The notes below the pieces were generated by a model that searched no databases, was not told where the DNA came from, and was given only the letters and a program-made list of their open reading frames with translations. DNA of 54,379 nucleotides, from the NCBI GenBank assembly GCA_001999425.1, contig MLHP01000028.1, positions 1 through 54,379 of the forward strand. The letters are read 5' to 3'. The DNA comes from Rodentibacter genomosp. 2 (GTDB lineage Bacteria > Pseudomonadota > Gammaproteobacteria > Enterobacterales > Pasteurellaceae). Below, piece by piece: positions 9,083 through 20,959 of the stretch; position 1 is the first letter of the stretch; each line of letters begins with the position of its first letter. A program made the position numbers and the translations under genes.

Positions 9083-9174
9083 ATCTTTTTTACTCCTTCT
9101 CATTATGTGATACCCTTACTTACTAAATTAAATTTCAAGAGTTACTCTTTGGAAGCGATACGCTTAATTTTATG

Positions 9175-9191
9175 GAAACGCAGGCGGTTTC
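9175..9191. promoter_or_regulatory. Candidate Mu-like operator, inverted repeat
   Basis: GAAAC (9175-9179) and GTTTC (9187-9191) flank 7 bp in the space between the divergent ner and repressor remnants. The same half-sites recur at 9256-9270. Another palindrome, AAGCG-ATA-CGCTT, lies at 9153-9165. Operator function is inferred. Confidence 0.35.
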
Positions 9192-9254
9192 TGAAAAATT
9201 TTAAAAAATTTATCAAAGTCCCTTCATATCAACTAGTTAAATTAATTTAATTTT

Positions 9255-9271
9255 AGAAACTCGACGTTTCT
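9255..9271. promoter_or_regulatory. Candidate Mu-like operator just before repressor start
   Basis: AGAAAC (9255-9260) and GTTTCT (9266-9271) form a near-perfect inverted repeat with a 5-bp spacer, ending 13 bp before the repressor ATG and next to its ribosome-binding site (AAAGG). This position fits autoregulation. Confidence 0.35.
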
Positions 9272-9284
9272 TAAAGGTAATTTT

Positions 9285-9776
9285 ATGGGAAACTCAAAAG
9301 AATGGTTTTCAGCAAATGAATTATTAGGAGTTGGAGGATTGCCAACTTCTCCACAGGGAGTCAATAAAAAGGCGAGAGTTGAAAAATAGAAAAAACAAAA
9401 AAGTAGGGGTTCAGGGAAATGCAGTTGAATACTATGTAGGCGATATGCCTGAAAGCGTGCAGAAGGCGTTGGGGTTTGCCCCTAGTCGCACAAACATAGT
9501 AGAAGAACCTGCTGCCGAATATACAACTGATAAAAATGCCATTGAGCAAATAATGCAAGCCGTAAATCCACTTGCAGAAAAGGTTAAAGAATTAGAAGAG
9601 CCGAGAGATAACCTGCCCGATACGCTAGATAACGCAGAAAATCGGCTTATACGTTGGTTTAGACTATGCAATAAGGAGACAGGCAATGTTGCTCATCTGC
9701 TGAAGTGTTTGCGGATATGACGTTAAATGAACAAAAAGAGAGCTCGGAGCCATTTACAGATAGTAAAACAGCCTAA
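9285..9776 (+). pseudogene. Mu-like prophage repressor/regulator, frameshifted
   Basis: ATG 9285 opens a Mu-type DNA-binding domain: KEWFSANELLGVGGLPTSPQ then GVNKKARVEK, stopped by TAG 9387-9389 in an A-rich run. The +1 frame continues with NKKVGVQGNAVEYYVGDMPE and ALGFAPSR, then a coiled Glu-rich segment (PLAEKVKELEEP). A second shift near 9640-9690 restores the first frame for EVFADMTLNEQKE and the TAA at 9774-9776. The order of HTH, linker and MTLNEQ-like tail matches repressor-type regulators of Haemophilus Mu-like prophages. It diverges from the ner remnant by 202 bp, as expected of a repressor/ner switch. Confidence 0.75.
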
Positions 9777-10376
9777 TGCTTTTTAAGACGGACTACACCT
9801 AGGGCATTTACTTCTTTAAAAAATGCCCTTATGTGAAAGGAATAGTAAATGATGTCTACCACGGCAAGAATGAATTTTTAATTTTTTGAACGAGATCATA
9901 TTTTTAAACGCTGTCTGAACATATTTAACGCGTAGTTGTGTTTCTCACTTTTAGCAGCTAAATCTGCTATTTGGGGGAAATTTCTCCTATTTATTATTTC
10001 TATTTTTCCTGAAATGAAAATGAGGTGTACATTATATGAAGCCCCATTTCATGAGGTTTTGGACAAATTAATCCGCTTAATTCAACCTATGTCCCGGTTT
10101 CTCATTTTGAGTGGTTGGATACCGCTCTAGGTAAAATTAAAACTCGTAACACACAACTTACTTATTAACCTTACACACCTTTACAAAAAGCTAGAGCTCA
10201 ACATGAGTATTGCTAAAATTTAGACAAATCACAAAAACAAACAAAAAAATGACCGCACTTTTTTAAAAGAAATAATAAAAGTGAAAAGGAAATGAGAGAA
10301 ATAAATCAATAGGATACAGTAATTAAAAAAGCCAATGGCAATCATACCACTGGCTTTTATTCTCTATGATTGTGAA
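9777..10376. other. 600-bp gene-poor stretch with decayed sequence
   Basis: No intact gene is seen. A hairpin AGGGCATTT...AAATGCCCT (9801-9829) may be the old phage repressor terminator. At 10040-10200 the plus strand gives protein-like but frame-broken text (FHEVLDKLIRLIQP, then HFEWLDTALGKIKTRNTQLT), which I cannot assign. One uptake signal lies at 10252. The S10 operon terminator closes the stretch. Confidence 0.5.
10320..10358 (-). terminator. S10 operon terminator
   Basis: Read on minus: AAAAGCCAgTGG, loop, CCAtTGGCTTTTTT with one internal mismatch, followed by U-rich sequence. It lies 19 bp past the rpsQ stop and ends the operon. Confidence 0.85.
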
Positions 10377-10634
10377 TTAAGCTATAACCGCTTTTTCAAC
10401 AACACGAACTAATGTCCAAGACTTGGTTTTTGATAGAGGGCGACATTCGCGAATCTCTACGGTATCACCAACTTTGGCTTCATTGTTTTCATCGTGTACG
10501 TGTAATTTTGTTGTACGACGGATAAATTTACCGTATAACGGGTGTTTTACCTTACGTTCAATTGCAACAACGAAAGATTTTTCCATTTTGTCGCTAACAA
10601 CTTTACCTTGTACGCTACGAATTTTATCAGTCAT
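10377..10634 (-). CDS. rpsQ: 30S ribosomal protein S17
   Basis: 85 residues, an OB-fold 16S rRNA-binding protein of the small subunit body. The sequence starts [20 protein letters not shown] and has the family [18 protein letters not shown] core. It is the last gene of the S10 operon and overlaps the rpmC stop by 1 nt. A terminator follows; rplN and the rest of the spc operon, often found next, are absent here. Confidence 0.98.
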
Positions 10635-10825
10635 TACTCACCCGCCTTTTCGGTTAATACAGTTTTTACACGTGCAATATCACGACGCACTTGTTTAGCC
10701 TGATGGGTTTGTTGAAGCTGACCGGTGGCTGTTTGCATACGCAATTTGAATTGTTCACCTAGAAGGTTTAATAATTCAGCATTCAGCTCTTCAACACTTT
10801 TTGTACGTAAATCTTGAGCTTTCAT
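10634..10825 (-). CDS. rpmC: 50S ribosomal protein L29
   Basis: 63 residues, two-helix protein at the peptide exit tunnel. [15 protein letters not shown] start and [15 protein letters not shown] core identify L29. It overlaps rplP upstream and rpsQ downstream by 1 nt each, so translation is coupled within the S10 operon. Confidence 0.98.
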
Positions 10826-11235
10826 TACATCACCGTCTTAGTTACGAAGGTAGTCTTAACCGGCAATTTTGCTGCTGCTAATGCAAAAGCATTTCTTGCC
10901 ACTTCTTCAGACACACCATCCATTTCATAAAGCACTTTACCCGGTTGGATTAAGGCTACCCAGTATTCAACATTACCTTTACCTTTACCCATACGGACTT
11001 CTAATGGTTTTTCGGTAATTGGTTTATCCGGAAATACACGAATCCAGATTTTACCTTGACGTTTTACCGCACGAGACATCGCACGACGTGCCGCTTCAAT
11101 TTGACGAGCGGTTAAACGGCAACGACCAACTGCTTTTAAACCGTAAGTACCAAAGCTCACTTCAGTACCATTTGCGATACCGCGGTTGCGGCCTTTGTGA
11201 ACTTTACGGAATTTTGTACGTTTTGGTTGCAACAT
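10825..11235 (-). CDS. rplP: 50S ribosomal protein L16
   Basis: 136 residues. [19 protein letters not shown] start and the [14 protein letters not shown] loop are diagnostic. L16 helps shape the A-site tRNA and the peptidyl-transferase region of the large subunit. It lies 13 bp after rpsC and overlaps the rpmC start by 1 nt. Confidence 0.98.
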   Translation of the reverse strand: MLQPKRTKFRKVHKGRNRGIANGTEVSFGTYGLKAVGRCRLTARQIEAARRAMSRAVKRQGKIWIRVFPDKPITEKPLEVRMGKGKGNVEYWVALIQPGKVLYEMDGVSEEVARNAFALAAAKLPVKTTFVTKTVM

Positions 11236-11248
11236 TTAGCGTTTCTCC

Positions 11249-11956
11249 TTACTTACGACCTTTACCGCGCGGCGCCTTTCTAGGCTTGTCGGCAGGTTGT
11301 TGTTCTGATTGCGCAACGGCAGCCATTCCACCAAGAATCTCACCTTTGAAGATCCACACTTTTACGCCGATTACGCCGTAAGTTGTGTGTGCTTCTGCAG
11401 TGTTATAGTCGATGTCTGCACGAAGAGTATGGAGAGGTACGCGACCTTCACGATACCATTCTGAACGTGCAATTTCTGCGCCACCTAAACGACCGCTAAC
11501 CTCAACTTTGATACCTTTCGCACCCAAACGCATTGCACTTTGTACCGCACGTTTCATTGCACGACGGAACATCACACGACGTTCTAATTGAGAAGCGATG
11601 CTTTCTGCAACTAATTTCGCATCTAATTCAGGTTTTTTCACTTCAGCGATGTTAATTTGAGCCGGAACGCCAGCAATTTTAGATACTGCGTTACGTAATT
11701 TTTCAACATCTTCGCCTTTTTTACCGATTACGATACCAGGACGAGCTGTATGAATAGTTACACGAATACTTTTAGCCGGACGCTCAATAGTAATACGTGA
11801 AACTGAAGCATTTGCTAATTCTTTATTTAAGAATTTGCGTACTTTGAAATCGCCTTCAAGATTGTTAGCGAAGTCTTGTGTATTCGCGAACCAAGTAGAG
11901 CTCCAAGGTTTAACAATACCTAGGCGAATACCATGTGGATGTACTTTTTGACCCAT
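11249..11956 (-). CDS. rpsC: 30S ribosomal protein S3
   Basis: 235 residues. [13 protein letters not shown] start, a KH domain with [14 protein letters not shown] (about residues 73-86), and a C-terminal S3 domain with a Lys/Arg-rich tail. S3 lines the mRNA entry channel and has helicase-assisting basic residues. It sits between rplV (17-bp gap) and rplP in the S10 operon. Confidence 0.98.
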   Translation of the reverse strand: MGQKVHPHGIRLGIVKPWSSTWFANTQDFANNLEGDFKVRKFLNKELANASVSRITIERPAKSIRVTIHTARPGIVIGKKGEDVEKLRNAVSKIAGVPAQINIAEVKKPELDAKLVAESIASQLERRVMFRRAMKRAVQSAMRLGAKGIKVEVSGRLGGAEIARSEWYREGRVPLHTLRADIDYNTAEAHTTYGVIGVKVWIFKGEILGGMAAVAQSEQQPADKPRKAPRGKGRK

Positions 11957-11973
11957 TGCTATTCTCCTACTGA

Positions 11974-12306
<333 letters not shown>

Positions 12307-12317
12307 CTATTTACCTC

Positions 12318-12605
<288 letters not shown>

Positions 12606-12618
12606 TTAATTTAATCTA

Positions 12619-13440
12619 TTATTTGCCACGACGACGTACGATATATTTATCAGTACGTTTGTTGTGACGAGTTTTCTTACCTTTGGTTTGAACGCCCCAA
12701 GGTGTTACTGGGTGTTTACCAAAGTTACGACCTTCACCACCACCGTGTGGATGGTCAACTGGGTTCATTGCAGTACCACGAACTGTAGGGCGAATACCTC
12801 TCCAGCGACTAGCACCGGCTTTACCCAATACGCGAAGCATATGCTCTGAGTTACCAACTTCACCAATTGTCGCAACACATTCCGCTAATACTTTACGCAT
12901 TTCACCTGAACGTAAACGTAAGGTCACATAGTTTCCTTCACGTGCAATGATCTGTACATATGCGCCAGCAGAACGAGCAATTTGACCGCCTTTACCTGGT
13001 TTTAATTCAACGTTATGTACTGTTGAACCAACCGGAATATTACGCATTGGTAACGCATTACCCACTTTGATTGGTGAGTTTACACCAGCTTGAATTTGAT
13101 CGCCTACTGACAATCCTTTAGGTGCTAAGATATAACGACGTTCACCGTCTTTATAAAGCACTAAAGCGATGTTAGCAGAGCGGTTTGGATCATATTCTAA
13201 ACGCTCAACAACCGCTGGGATATCTAACTTGTTACGTTTGAAATCGATTAAACGGTAGTGTTGTTTATGACCGCCACCAATGTGACGAGTTGTAATACGA
13301 CCATAGTTGTTACGACCACCTGTTTTAGATTTAGCATCTAGTAATGGTGCGTAAGGTTTACCCTTGTGTAATTCAGGGTTCACGATTTTAACAACGTGAC
13401 GACGACCAGCGGAGGTCGGCTTACATTTAACGATAGCCAT
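12619..13440 (-). CDS. rplB: 50S ribosomal protein L2
   Basis: 273 residues, full length. It has an RNA-binding OB-fold and SH3-like domain, and the conserved [20 protein letters not shown] loop whose His is needed near the peptidyl-transferase centre. L2 supports subunit association. It lies 17 bp after rplW. Confidence 0.98.
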   Translation of the reverse strand: MAIVKCKPTSAGRRHVVKIVNPELHKGKPYAPLLDAKSKTGGRNNYGRITTRHIGGGHKQHYRLIDFKRNKLDIPAVVERLEYDPNRSANIALVLYKDGERRYILAPKGLSVGDQIQAGVNSPIKVGNALPMRNIPVGSTVHNVELKPGKGGQIARSAGAYVQIIAREGNYVTLRLRSGEMRKVLAECVATIGEVGNSEHMLRVLGKAGASRWRGIRPTVRGTAMNPVDHPHGGGEGRNFGKHPVTPWGVQTKGKKTRHNKRTDKYIVRRRGK

Positions 13441-13457
13441 TCTTTATTCTCCTCCGA

Positions 13458-13757
13458 TTACTCTGCACTGTCCACGAAGTCCAAATTTTGGCCTTCGGCT
13501 AAAGTTACATAAGCTTTTTTCCAGTCGCTGCGACGACCCATTTTAGTACCACGGCGTTTGGTTTTACCTTTAACAACCACAGTACGAACTGAATCTACTT
13601 TTACTTCAAATAATTGAGCAACAGCTGCAGCAATTTCAGCTTTGTTTGCATCCAAAGCAACTTTAAGTACAACAGTGTTAGATTTTTCAGCATTGTTAGT
13701 TGCTTTTTCAGAGATGTGCGGTGCACGAAGCACGCTCAGCAAACGTTCTTGACTCAT
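13458..13757 (-). CDS. rplW: 50S ribosomal protein L23
   Basis: 99 residues. [20 protein letters not shown] start and a [20 protein letters not shown] segment mark L23, which forms the tunnel-exit docking site for trigger factor and SRP. Its start overlaps the rplD stop by 4 nt, so the two are coupled. The SRP receptor gene ftsY lies about 13 kb away in this window. Confidence 0.98.
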   Translation of the reverse strand: MSQERLLSVLRAPHISEKATNNAEKSNTVVLKVALDANKAEIAAAVAQLFEVKVDSVRTVVVKGKTKRRGTKMGRRSDWKKAYVTLAEGQNLDFVDSAE

Positions 13758-14356
13758 GCTAAGATCTCCTCAATTTGTTTCACAGCATCAACAGTAACAA
13801 TTACTTTATCAAAAGCGATTAAGCTTACCGGATCGATACCTTGCACATCACGTACGTCAACTTTATATAAGTTACGCGCTGCTAAGAACAGATTTTCATC
13901 TAAACTTGCTGTGATAATTAACGCATCTTCAACTGCTAAATCTTTTAATTTTTGTACTAAAACTTTAGTTTTTGGTGCATCAATCTCAAATTTCTCAACA
14001 ACCATTAAGCGGTCTTGACGAACTAATTCAGAGAGAATGCTTTTAATTGCACCACGGTACATTTTTTTGTTCACTTTTTGGCTGTGATCTTGTGGTTTTG
14101 CCGCAAAGGTTGTACCACCAGAACGCCAGATTGGTGATTTGATATCACCTGAACGGGCACGACCAGTACCTTTTTGACGCCAAGGTTTTTTACCTGAACC
14201 AGACACTTCAGCACGAGTTTTTTGCGCACGAGTACCTTGACGCGCACCTGCTGCATAAGCAACAACAACTTGGTGGATCAATGCTTCGTTAAACTCACGT
14301 CCGAAGGTAGTTTCAGAAACAGTGAGTGCATTTGCACCTACAACTTGTAATTCCAT
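13754..14356 (-). CDS. rplD: 50S ribosomal protein L4, S10 operon autoregulator
   Basis: 200 residues. It has the exit-tunnel loop ([20 protein letters not shown], about 57-76) and an RNA-binding globular domain. In gammaproteobacteria free L4 also represses its own operon by binding the S10 leader and blocking transcription and translation. The leader hairpin before rpsJ here (15397-15432) fits this role. It lies 15 bp after rplC. Confidence 0.98.
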   Translation of the reverse strand: MELQVVGANALTVSETTFGREFNEALIHQVVVAYAAGARQGTRAQKTRAEVSGSGKKPWRQKGTGRARSGDIKSPIWRSGGTTFAAKPQDHSQKVNKKMYRGAIKSILSELVRQDRLMVVEKFEIDAPKTKVLVQKLKDLAVEDALIITASLDENLFLAARNLYKVDVRDVQGIDPVSLIAFDKVIVTVDAVKQIEEILA

Positions 14357-14371
14357 CTCTATCTCCTAGAC

Positions 14372-14998
14372 TTATGCTTTAACTGCCGGCTTAACGATAA
14401 CATTACTATTGATTGCACCAGGTACAGAACCTTTTACTAATAGTAATTTACGCTCAGCATCTACACGAACAACTTCAAGTGATTGAACGGTTACACGCTC
14501 AGCACCTAAATGCCCTGCCATTTTTTTACCTTTAAACACACGACCCGGAGTTTGGTTTTGACCAATAGAACCAAGTACACGATGTGATAAAGAGTTACCG
14601 TGGGTAGCATCTTGAGTACGGAAATTCCAACGTTTAACACCACCTTGGAAACCTTTACCTTTAGAAGTACCGGTAACATCCACTTTTTTAACATCTGTAA
14701 AGATGTCAACATTGATTTCTTGACCTAAAGTGAATTCTTCACCTTCAGTACGGAATTCCCATAAACCGCGACCAGCTTCAACACCTGCTTTCACGAAATG
14801 ACCTGCTTCAGGCTTAGTTACACGATTCGCTTTTTTAGAACCAGTAGTAACTTGAATTGCAGTATAGCCATCGTTTTCAAGAGTTTTAACTTGAGTTACG
14901 CGGTTGGCTTCAATTTCGATAACGGTAACCGGTACTGACACGCCATCTTCATTGAAGATACGGGTCATACCAACTTTACGACCGACTAAACCAATCAT
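14372..14998 (-). CDS. rplC: 50S ribosomal protein L3
   Basis: 208 residues. [19 protein letters not shown] start, and the long loop with [20 protein letters not shown] and [13 protein letters not shown] that reaches the peptidyl-transferase centre. The Gln in the [20 protein letters not shown] region is the usual PrmB methylation site context. It is 16 bp after rpsJ. Confidence 0.98.
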   Translation of the reverse strand: MIGLVGRKVGMTRIFNEDGVSVPVTVIEIEANRVTQVKTLENDGYTAIQVTTGSKKANRVTKPEAGHFVKAGVEAGRGLWEFRTEGEEFTLGQEINVDIFTDVKKVDVTGTSKGKGFQGGVKRWNFRTQDATHGNSLSHRVLGSIGQNQTPGRVFKGKKMAGHLGAERVTVQSLEVVRVDAERKLLLVKGSVPGAINSNVIVKPAVKA

Positions 14999-15014
14999 TG
15001 TAATAACCTCTTAA

Positions 15015-15513
<499 letters not shown>

Positions 15514-15519
15514 CCGCAA

Positions 15520-15548
15520 ATACTACATAAAACTGAAAAGGATTGCAA
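15520..15548 (-). promoter_or_regulatory. S10 operon promoter
   Basis: On minus, TTGCAA (15543-15548), a 17-bp spacer and TAGTAT (15520-15525), followed by a GC-rich discriminator TTGCGGGC. Spacing is optimal. It lies only 50 bp after the lsrK stop. Confidence 0.75.
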
Positions 15549-15597
15549 GGTATTTATTCAAAAATATACAAAAGTGCGGTTATTTTCTCATATATTT

Positions 15598-17178
15598 TTA
15601 TAAACCTGGAGCTTTCCATAATGACGTTGTTAATCCGTTATCAACTAATTGCAATTGTTTCTTATAGATATCTTGCCAACGAGATTTATGAGCTTGATAT
15701 AACCTGTGATTGTCGGCATTCGGTTGATGTTGGCGTTCAAATTTCACCAATTTTTTACCGGCTTCAGATAAGGAAGCATAGATACCTACCCCCACACCTG
15801 CTGCAATTGCACAACCTAATGCTGTTGCCTCTTTCACAACCGGAATATTAACCGTCAAACCTGTTACATCGGATAAAATTTGGCTCCATAATTTTCCCTT
15901 TGCTCCTCCACCGGCAAACACAATGGAGGTTAATCTTACACCGGAAAATTTTTGCACTTGTTCCAAGTTACATGAAGACACTATCGCTGCATTTTCCTCT
16001 AATGCACGAAATAGAACCGCTTTATTACATTTATCAGGATCAATAGAAAGATTAATAAAAGAAGGCGCGGCGTGATACCAAGATTTGAAATGCATCGCAT
16101 CAGAAAAGATAGGAATCACATCATAAGCTCCAACCGGTACTTTTTCAGCCATTTGTTCTAAAAATGCATACGCATCCGTCCCCAATCGTTCAGCCAGCCG
16201 CTTCTCTTCATTACAAAAAGCATCTCGAAACCAACGCATAGTTAATCCGGTAAAAAAACTAATTGATTCGGCTTGAACTAAAGGTGGAATAACATGAGGA
16301 TTAATACGAACATTCATTTCAGGATCCGTTACAGGATGTGGTAAATTCACCACCTGTTGCCAAAACGTGCCCCCGATAACTGCCGCCTGCTCAGGCTCAG
16401 TCACACCTAAACCGATACAACCCAGTTGAACATCTCCACCACCGACAATAACACGCGTCCCCTGTGTTAATCCTGTTTGATGGGCTATTTCTGCCGTTAC
16501 GCTACCTAGCAATGTCCCTGTTTCTTTTACCGGTGTTAATATATCTGATACAAGTCCGGCCATATCCAGTAACTCAGCCGACCACTGACGAGTTTTTAAA
16601 TCCAACATCCCTGTCGTACCTGCATTGGAAGGTTCAACTGCCAACTCCCCACTCAGCATAAATGCCAACCAATCACTAATCATTGAAATCGCTTTCGTTT
16701 TACGATAAATATCAGGCCGATGGTGAGCGAGCCATAATAAACGAGGTACCGCACTTAATGCCAAAGTTTGACCGGAAATAGAATATAAATATGATTCAAA
16801 TGTATTGTTATAAAGCGTCTTTAACTCTTTGACTTCTTCTACCGCACGCGCATCTACATTGCCACATGCCCAGATCGGTTGTTTTTGTTCATCATAAAGC
16901 ACGATACCTTCACGCATTGAACAAGTAGAAATAGCCGCAATCTGTCCAGCTTGAATTTGCGATTGTTGCAAAGTCTGACGAATACATTCACAAGTTAATT
17001 GCCAATTATTTTGTAAATCAAATTCCATAGAGCCGGGAATATTAGGATCCGATAAATGTGTCCATTCTCGTTGAGCGGCGACAATCTGATTACCTTCTAT
17101 ATCAAAAATGACCGCTCTTACACTCCCCGTTCCGGCATCTAATGCCATTAAATAAATTGCTTGCTGTGTATTCATCAT
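15598..17178 (-). CDS. lsrK: Autoinducer-2 kinase LsrK
   Basis: 526 residues, FGGY carbohydrate kinase fold: N-terminal ATPase motif [17 protein letters not shown] (about 10-26), [24 protein letters not shown], and the C-terminal [19 protein letters not shown] phosphate/adenosine motif. Length and sequence match LsrK, which phosphorylates AI-2 after uptake to trap it and create the LsrR inducer. It is second in lsrRK (38-bp gap). AGGAG precedes ATG 17178. No clear terminator separates it from the S10 promoter downstream. Confidence 0.93.
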   Translation of the reverse strand: MMNTQQAIYLMALDAGTGSVRAVIFDIEGNQIVAAQREWTHLSDPNIPGSMEFDLQNNWQLTCECIRQTLQQSQIQAGQIAAISTCSMREGIVLYDEQKQPIWACGNVDARAVEEVKELKTLYNNTFESYLYSISGQTLALSAVPRLLWLAHHRPDIYRKTKAISMISDWLAFMLSGELAVEPSNAGTTGMLDLKTRQWSAELLDMAGLVSDILTPVKETGTLLGSVTAEIAHQTGLTQGTRVIVGGGDVQLGCIGLGVTEPEQAAVIGGTFWQQVVNLPHPVTDPEMNVRINPHVIPPLVQAESISFFTGLTMRWFRDAFCNEEKRLAERLGTDAYAFLEQMAEKVPVGAYDVIPIFSDAMHFKSWYHAAPSFINLSIDPDKCNKAVLFRALEENAAIVSSCNLEQVQKFSGVRLTSIVFAGGGAKGKLWSQILSDVTGLTVNIPVVKEATALGCAIAAGVGVGIYASLSEAGKKLVKFERQHQPNADNHRLYQAHKSRWQDIYKKQLQLVDNGLTTSLWKAPGL

Positions 17179-17216
17179 TTTCTCCTTTCAATTAAGAAAA
17201 AATAAGCCCTTTATCG

Positions 17217-18182
17217 CTAAACCAGCTGAGCTAACATCATTCGAGCCGTGTTTTCTTCTGTGACTAATGAATTAATATAATTTCCCTGCAATGCGCTTAA
17301 AATAGCCTCCACCTTATCTTCTCCGCCCGCAACACCAACAACATTAGAAATTTTCTTTAAATTTTCAAGCGGTACACTAATCAGTTCTTCATGTAATGGC
17401 ATGTCAGGCTGCAAACTTCCGTCTCTACGCATAAAATAGCCCAAAATATCCCCCACTGCGCCCTGGTTACGGATAATTTGCTGTTTTTCCTCCGTGATAT
17501 AACCTGAACGGAGCAATGTCGCTTGCCCCTTTTGACGCGTTGCTCCTATACCAACAATTGCCGTATTGGCACTGCACGCAGCAAGCATCATGTCACGAAC
17601 GCAAGCTTCACGCTTAAATAACCTTGCCGCTTCAATGGAAGATGCACGTAAAGGAGCAGGAATAATGCTTACAGAACAGGAACCGTCTAATTGCCCGATC
17701 CCTTTCATATAAGGACCCACCCCACCTGACAAGGTGATCAATTTAATGTTATTGTGAGTAATAAACTCACTTGCATACTTTAATGTCTTCATAATCGTAT
17801 CGCCGAAACCAATCGCTAAAACTTGATTTGGTTTCATCAATGACATCAATATCTGAGCGGTTCCAACGCCTAAACGCTCATTAATTTCATGCTGTTCTAA
17901 TGCCGGTAAAATACGAATATACTTTAATTGAAAATGTTGTTGTAAGGCTTCTTCTAGTTCAAAACAACCAGTAAAACGAGAGTTAATCTGTACCTTAATG
18001 ATTCCTAATTGCCGGGCTTTTTCTAATAATCGGGAAACTTTTAAGCGAGGTAGCTTTAATTTCTCCCCAATCTCACTCTGCGTTAAATTATCGTGATAAT
18101 AAAACCACGCCATTCTGGCAAGCAGCTCTTCTTCCGTCATATTTTGGGAAAATTCACCGTTATCGTCTATTCGTTCATTCAT
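17217..18182 (-). CDS. lsrR: Transcriptional repressor LsrR
   Basis: 321 residues. N-terminal SorC-type helix-turn-helix ([20 protein letters not shown], about 29-48, followed by [10 protein letters not shown]) and a sugar-binding effector domain with [12 protein letters not shown] and LSGGVGP motifs. LsrR represses lsr operons until it binds phospho-AI-2. It is divergent from lsrACDBFGE with a 234-bp control region and heads lsrRK. Confidence 0.93.
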   Translation of the reverse strand: MNERIDDNGEFSQNMTEEELLARMAWFYYHDNLTQSEIGEKLKLPRLKVSRLLEKARQLGIIKVQINSRFTGCFELEEALQQHFQLKYIRILPALEQHEINERLGVGTAQILMSLMKPNQVLAIGFGDTIMKTLKYASEFITHNNIKLITLSGGVGPYMKGIGQLDGSCSVSIIPAPLRASSIEAARLFKREACVRDMMLAACSANTAIVGIGATRQKGQATLLRSGYITEEKQQIIRNQGAVGDILGYFMRRDGSLQPDMPLHEELISVPLENLKKISNVVGVAGGEDKVEAILSALQGNYINSLVTEENTARMMLAQLV

Positions 18183-18261
18183 ATTTCATTCCTTCTTTGC
18201 TTGACATTATTCATTTGTTTGAAAATTTTATCAATTGTTCTTTTATTAATTTTTATAAAAA

Positions 18262-18277
18262 CGTGAACAAGCTCACA
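18262..18277. promoter_or_regulatory. CRP-type site 1, lsrR/lsrA intergenic
   Basis: CGTGA-ACAAGC-TCACA, one mismatch to the TGTGA-N6-TCACA consensus. It lies about 80 bp upstream of lsrR and 140 bp upstream of lsrA. Confidence 0.65.
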
Positions 18278-18320
18278 TTTCTTAAACACAAACAACAAAA
18301 GATCAAAAAATATTCAATTA

Positions 18321-18336
18321 TGTGAGATTGATCACT
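18321..18336. promoter_or_regulatory. CRP-type site 2, lsrR/lsrA intergenic
   Basis: TGTGA-GATTGA-TCACT within AATTATGTGAGATTGATCAC, close to ideal. It lies 81 bp before the lsrA start, a plausible class I/II activating position. Confidence 0.75.
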
Positions 18337-18416
18337 GTTTTTTCTCATGTTTTCAGATAGAGTTATGAACAAATGATTAAGTTAAATTACATTTGTTAAT
18401 TCAGCATGGTGGGATT

Positions 18417-19928
18417 ATGTGTGATAAAACTCAAAAATGTCTTCTTTCAGCGCATAACATTGGCAAATCATTTTCCAGTGTTGAAGTCTTGAAGGAGATT
18501 AATTTTTCCCTTTTTGAAGGTGAAGTTCATGCGTTATTGGGAGGGAATGGCGCAGGAAAATCAACATTAATGAAAATTATCGCCGGCATTCACCCACAGG
18601 ACTGCGGTGAACTCATTATTCATGGTTCGCAACAAAACCGACTTTCCCCTCATAAAGCGCATCAACTCGGTATTTATTTAGTTCCCCAAGAGCCTCTTTT
18701 ATTTCCTAATTTAACGGTGAAGGAAAACATTTTATTTGGTTTATCCCGGGATGCAAAAACAACTGAAAAACTGACCGCACTTTTGCAAGAACTAAACTCA
18801 CACCTCAAACTTGATATGCAGGCAGGCTCTCTTGAAGTTGCCGATCAACAATTAGTGGAAATTATGCGAGGGCTTATGCGCGATGCCTCTATTCTTATTT
18901 TGGATGAACCAACCGCGTCCCTCACGCCAATTGAAACCGATAATTTATTTAAAAAAATTAATTCCTTACTAACAAAAGGCGTGGGTATCGTCTTTATTTC
19001 TCACAAGTTACCGGAAGTCTGGCAAATATCGCATAGAATCAGTGTTATGCGCGACGGCTATATTGCACTTAATGGAAAGATTGATGAAATCAATAAAGAT
19101 GACGTTATCAAAGCAATTACACCAAAAGCTAAAAACTCACCACTTAGCGAATCTCAAAAATTATGGCTTGAGCTCCCAGGACACCAACGCATAAAAACAA
19201 CAGATCGCCCTCTTCTACAAGTCCATCATTTGACAGGAGAAGGGTTTAAAAACATTTCCTTTGATATTTATCCCGGTGAAATTCTAGGCCTTGCCGGTGT
19301 AGTAGGTGCAGGAAGAACGGAATTAGCAGAAACCTTATATGGTTTACGTCAATCAAAGTGCGGTCAAATTCTGTTTGAAAATCAAGAAATCAATCCTCTC
19401 TCTATCAAAGAACGGCTCCATAAAGGGATTGTATATCTTCCCGAAGATCGTCAAGCCTCGGGCTTATACCTTGATTCATCACTCACTTGGAATGTGTGTG
19501 CACTAACCTACAACGATACAGGGTTTTGGCTAAACACCTCAAAAGAAAGTGCGATCTTAGAACGTTACCATCGAGCAATCGGAATTAAATTTTCAGATGA
19601 ACAGCAAGCAGTCAAGACACTTTCCGGTGGAAACCAACAAAAAGTACTTATCGCAAAATGTTTAGAGGCGAATCCTTCATTATTGATTGTTGATGAACCA
19701 ACACGTGGGGTAGATATTGGCGCTAGAGCGGATATTTATCAATTAATCAAAAATATTGCAAAACAAAATGTTGCCGTTTTATTTATTTCCTCAGATTTAG
19801 AGGAAATAGAACAAATGTCTGATCGCGTATTGGTTATGCATGACGGACAAATCAGCGAATCATTATGCGGAGAACAAATTAACACTAACAACATTATGCA
19901 AATGGCATTTGGTAGCAATGGGCATTAA
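18417..19928 (+). CDS. lsrA: AI-2 ABC importer, ATPase subunit LsrA
   Basis: 503 residues from ATG 18417 (GGTGGGA upstream; an in-frame TTG 24 nt earlier lacks a site). Two fused ABC ATPase domains: Walker [17 protein letters not shown] in the first, and [33 protein letters not shown] and [15 protein letters not shown] in the second. This is the sugar-importer layout. Energises AI-2 uptake with LsrC/LsrD. First gene of lsrACDBFGE. Confidence 0.93.
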   Translation: MCDKTQKCLLSAHNIGKSFSSVEVLKEINFSLFEGEVHALLGGNGAGKSTLMKIIAGIHPQDCGELIIHGSQQNRLSPHKAHQLGIYLVPQEPLLFPNLTVKENILFGLSRDAKTTEKLTALLQELNSHLKLDMQAGSLEVADQQLVEIMRGLMRDASILILDEPTASLTPIETDNLFKKINSLLTKGVGIVFISHKLPEVWQISHRISVMRDGYIALNGKIDEINKDDVIKAITPKAKNSPLSESQKLWLELPGHQRIKTTDRPLLQVHHLTGEGFKNISFDIYPGEILGLAGVVGAGRTELAETLYGLRQSKCGQILFENQEINPLSIKERLHKGIVYLPEDRQASGLYLDSSLTWNVCALTYNDTGFWLNTSKESAILERYHRAIGIKFSDEQQAVKTLSGGNQQKVLIAKCLEANPSLLIVDEPTRGVDIGARADIYQLIKNIAKQNVAVLFISSDLEEIEQMSDRVLVMHDGQISESLCGEQINTNNIMQMAFGSNGH

Positions 19929-19938
19929 GGAGAAAAAT

Positions 19939-20919
19939 ATGTGGAAACTCATTCAAGATAATCGCGAATTGACTATTTTAATTGCTATCGGTTTGCTGTT
20001 TACCCTATTAGGATTTATTGGCGCCGGATTTCATTTACAAACACTCACGATGATTTTTAATTCAGCCCAAATCGTGATTTTACTGGCAATTGGCGCAACC
20101 TTCGTCATTTTAACGCGAAATATTGATGTATCAGTCGGTTCCACAATGGGATTAAGTGCAGTTATTGTCGGGAGCCTGCTCAATGACGGATTCGGACTTG
20201 CAAGTGCCTTTACTCTCACTTTGCTTTGCGGTTTAACCGCCGGATTACTGAATGGCGTATTAGTTACGCTCTTACGAATCCCTGCCATTGTGGCAACATT
20301 AGGAACATTAGGTTTATATAAAGGAATGATGTTATTGATCACAGGTGGGAAATGGATTGAAGGTTTACCGCAAGACCTAAAAACCTTATCAGCCCCGATT
20401 TTTCTGAATATCTCCGTTATTGGCTGGATATTAATTCTCATCATTCTAGCCACTTACTATTTCTTAACAAAATGCTCAACCGGACGGTATTTTTATGCTG
20501 TGGGAGACAATTTACAAGGTGCAATGCAACTTGGCGTACCGATTAATCAGCTCAGAATTATTGCCTTTGCGATAAATGGCTTAATGGCTGCCATCGCTGG
20601 TATTGTGTTCACGTCTCAAATCGGATTCGTGCCAAACTCAACCGGAAATGGGCTAGAGATGAAAGCGATAGCCGCTTGCGTATTGGGCGGAATTAGTTTG
20701 TTAGGTGGTGCCGGTAACTTAATCGGTGCGGTGCTTGGCGCCTATTTCCTCATTCAAATTGATTCTATATTGGTTCTTCTTAAAGTACCGGCTTACTGGA
20801 ATAACTTCGTTGCGGGTATCGTGCTTTTAGCCGTCTTGGTCTTTGACGGTCGAATCCGAGTCATGATTGCTCACAATCTCAAATTACAACGCTATGCACG
20901 ATTTTTAAAAGACAACTAG
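19939..20919 (+). CDS. lsrC: AI-2 ABC importer permease LsrC
   Basis: 326 residues from ATG 19939 after AAGGAG; a longer frame from 19840 overlaps lsrA and is not needed. About 8-10 membrane segments and a ribose-permease family signature ([20 protein letters not shown] near 60-79; [20 protein letters not shown] near 250). Forms the inner-membrane channel with LsrD. 10 bp after lsrA. Confidence 0.92.
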   Translation: MWKLIQDNRELTILIAIGLLFTLLGFIGAGFHLQTLTMIFNSAQIVILLAIGATFVILTRNIDVSVGSTMGLSAVIVGSLLNDGFGLASAFTLTLLCGLTAGLLNGVLVTLLRIPAIVATLGTLGLYKGMMLLITGGKWIEGLPQDLKTLSAPIFLNISVIGWILILIILATYYFLTKCSTGRYFYAVGDNLQGAMQLGVPINQLRIIAFAINGLMAAIAGIVFTSQIGFVPNSTGNGLEMKAIAACVLGGISLLGGAGNLIGAVLGAYFLIQIDSILVLLKVPAYWNNFVAGIVLLAVLVFDGRIRVMIAHNLKLQRYARFLKDN

Positions 20920-20959
20920 CCCCATTTGTTTATCAAAGTGCGGTCATTAAAGGAGAAAG

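Noticed and set aside
9936-10130. 64-residue open frame on plus strand
   Set aside because: Only part of it (about 10040-10100) looks protein-like and it needs a frame change to continue, so it is treated as decayed sequence, not a gene.
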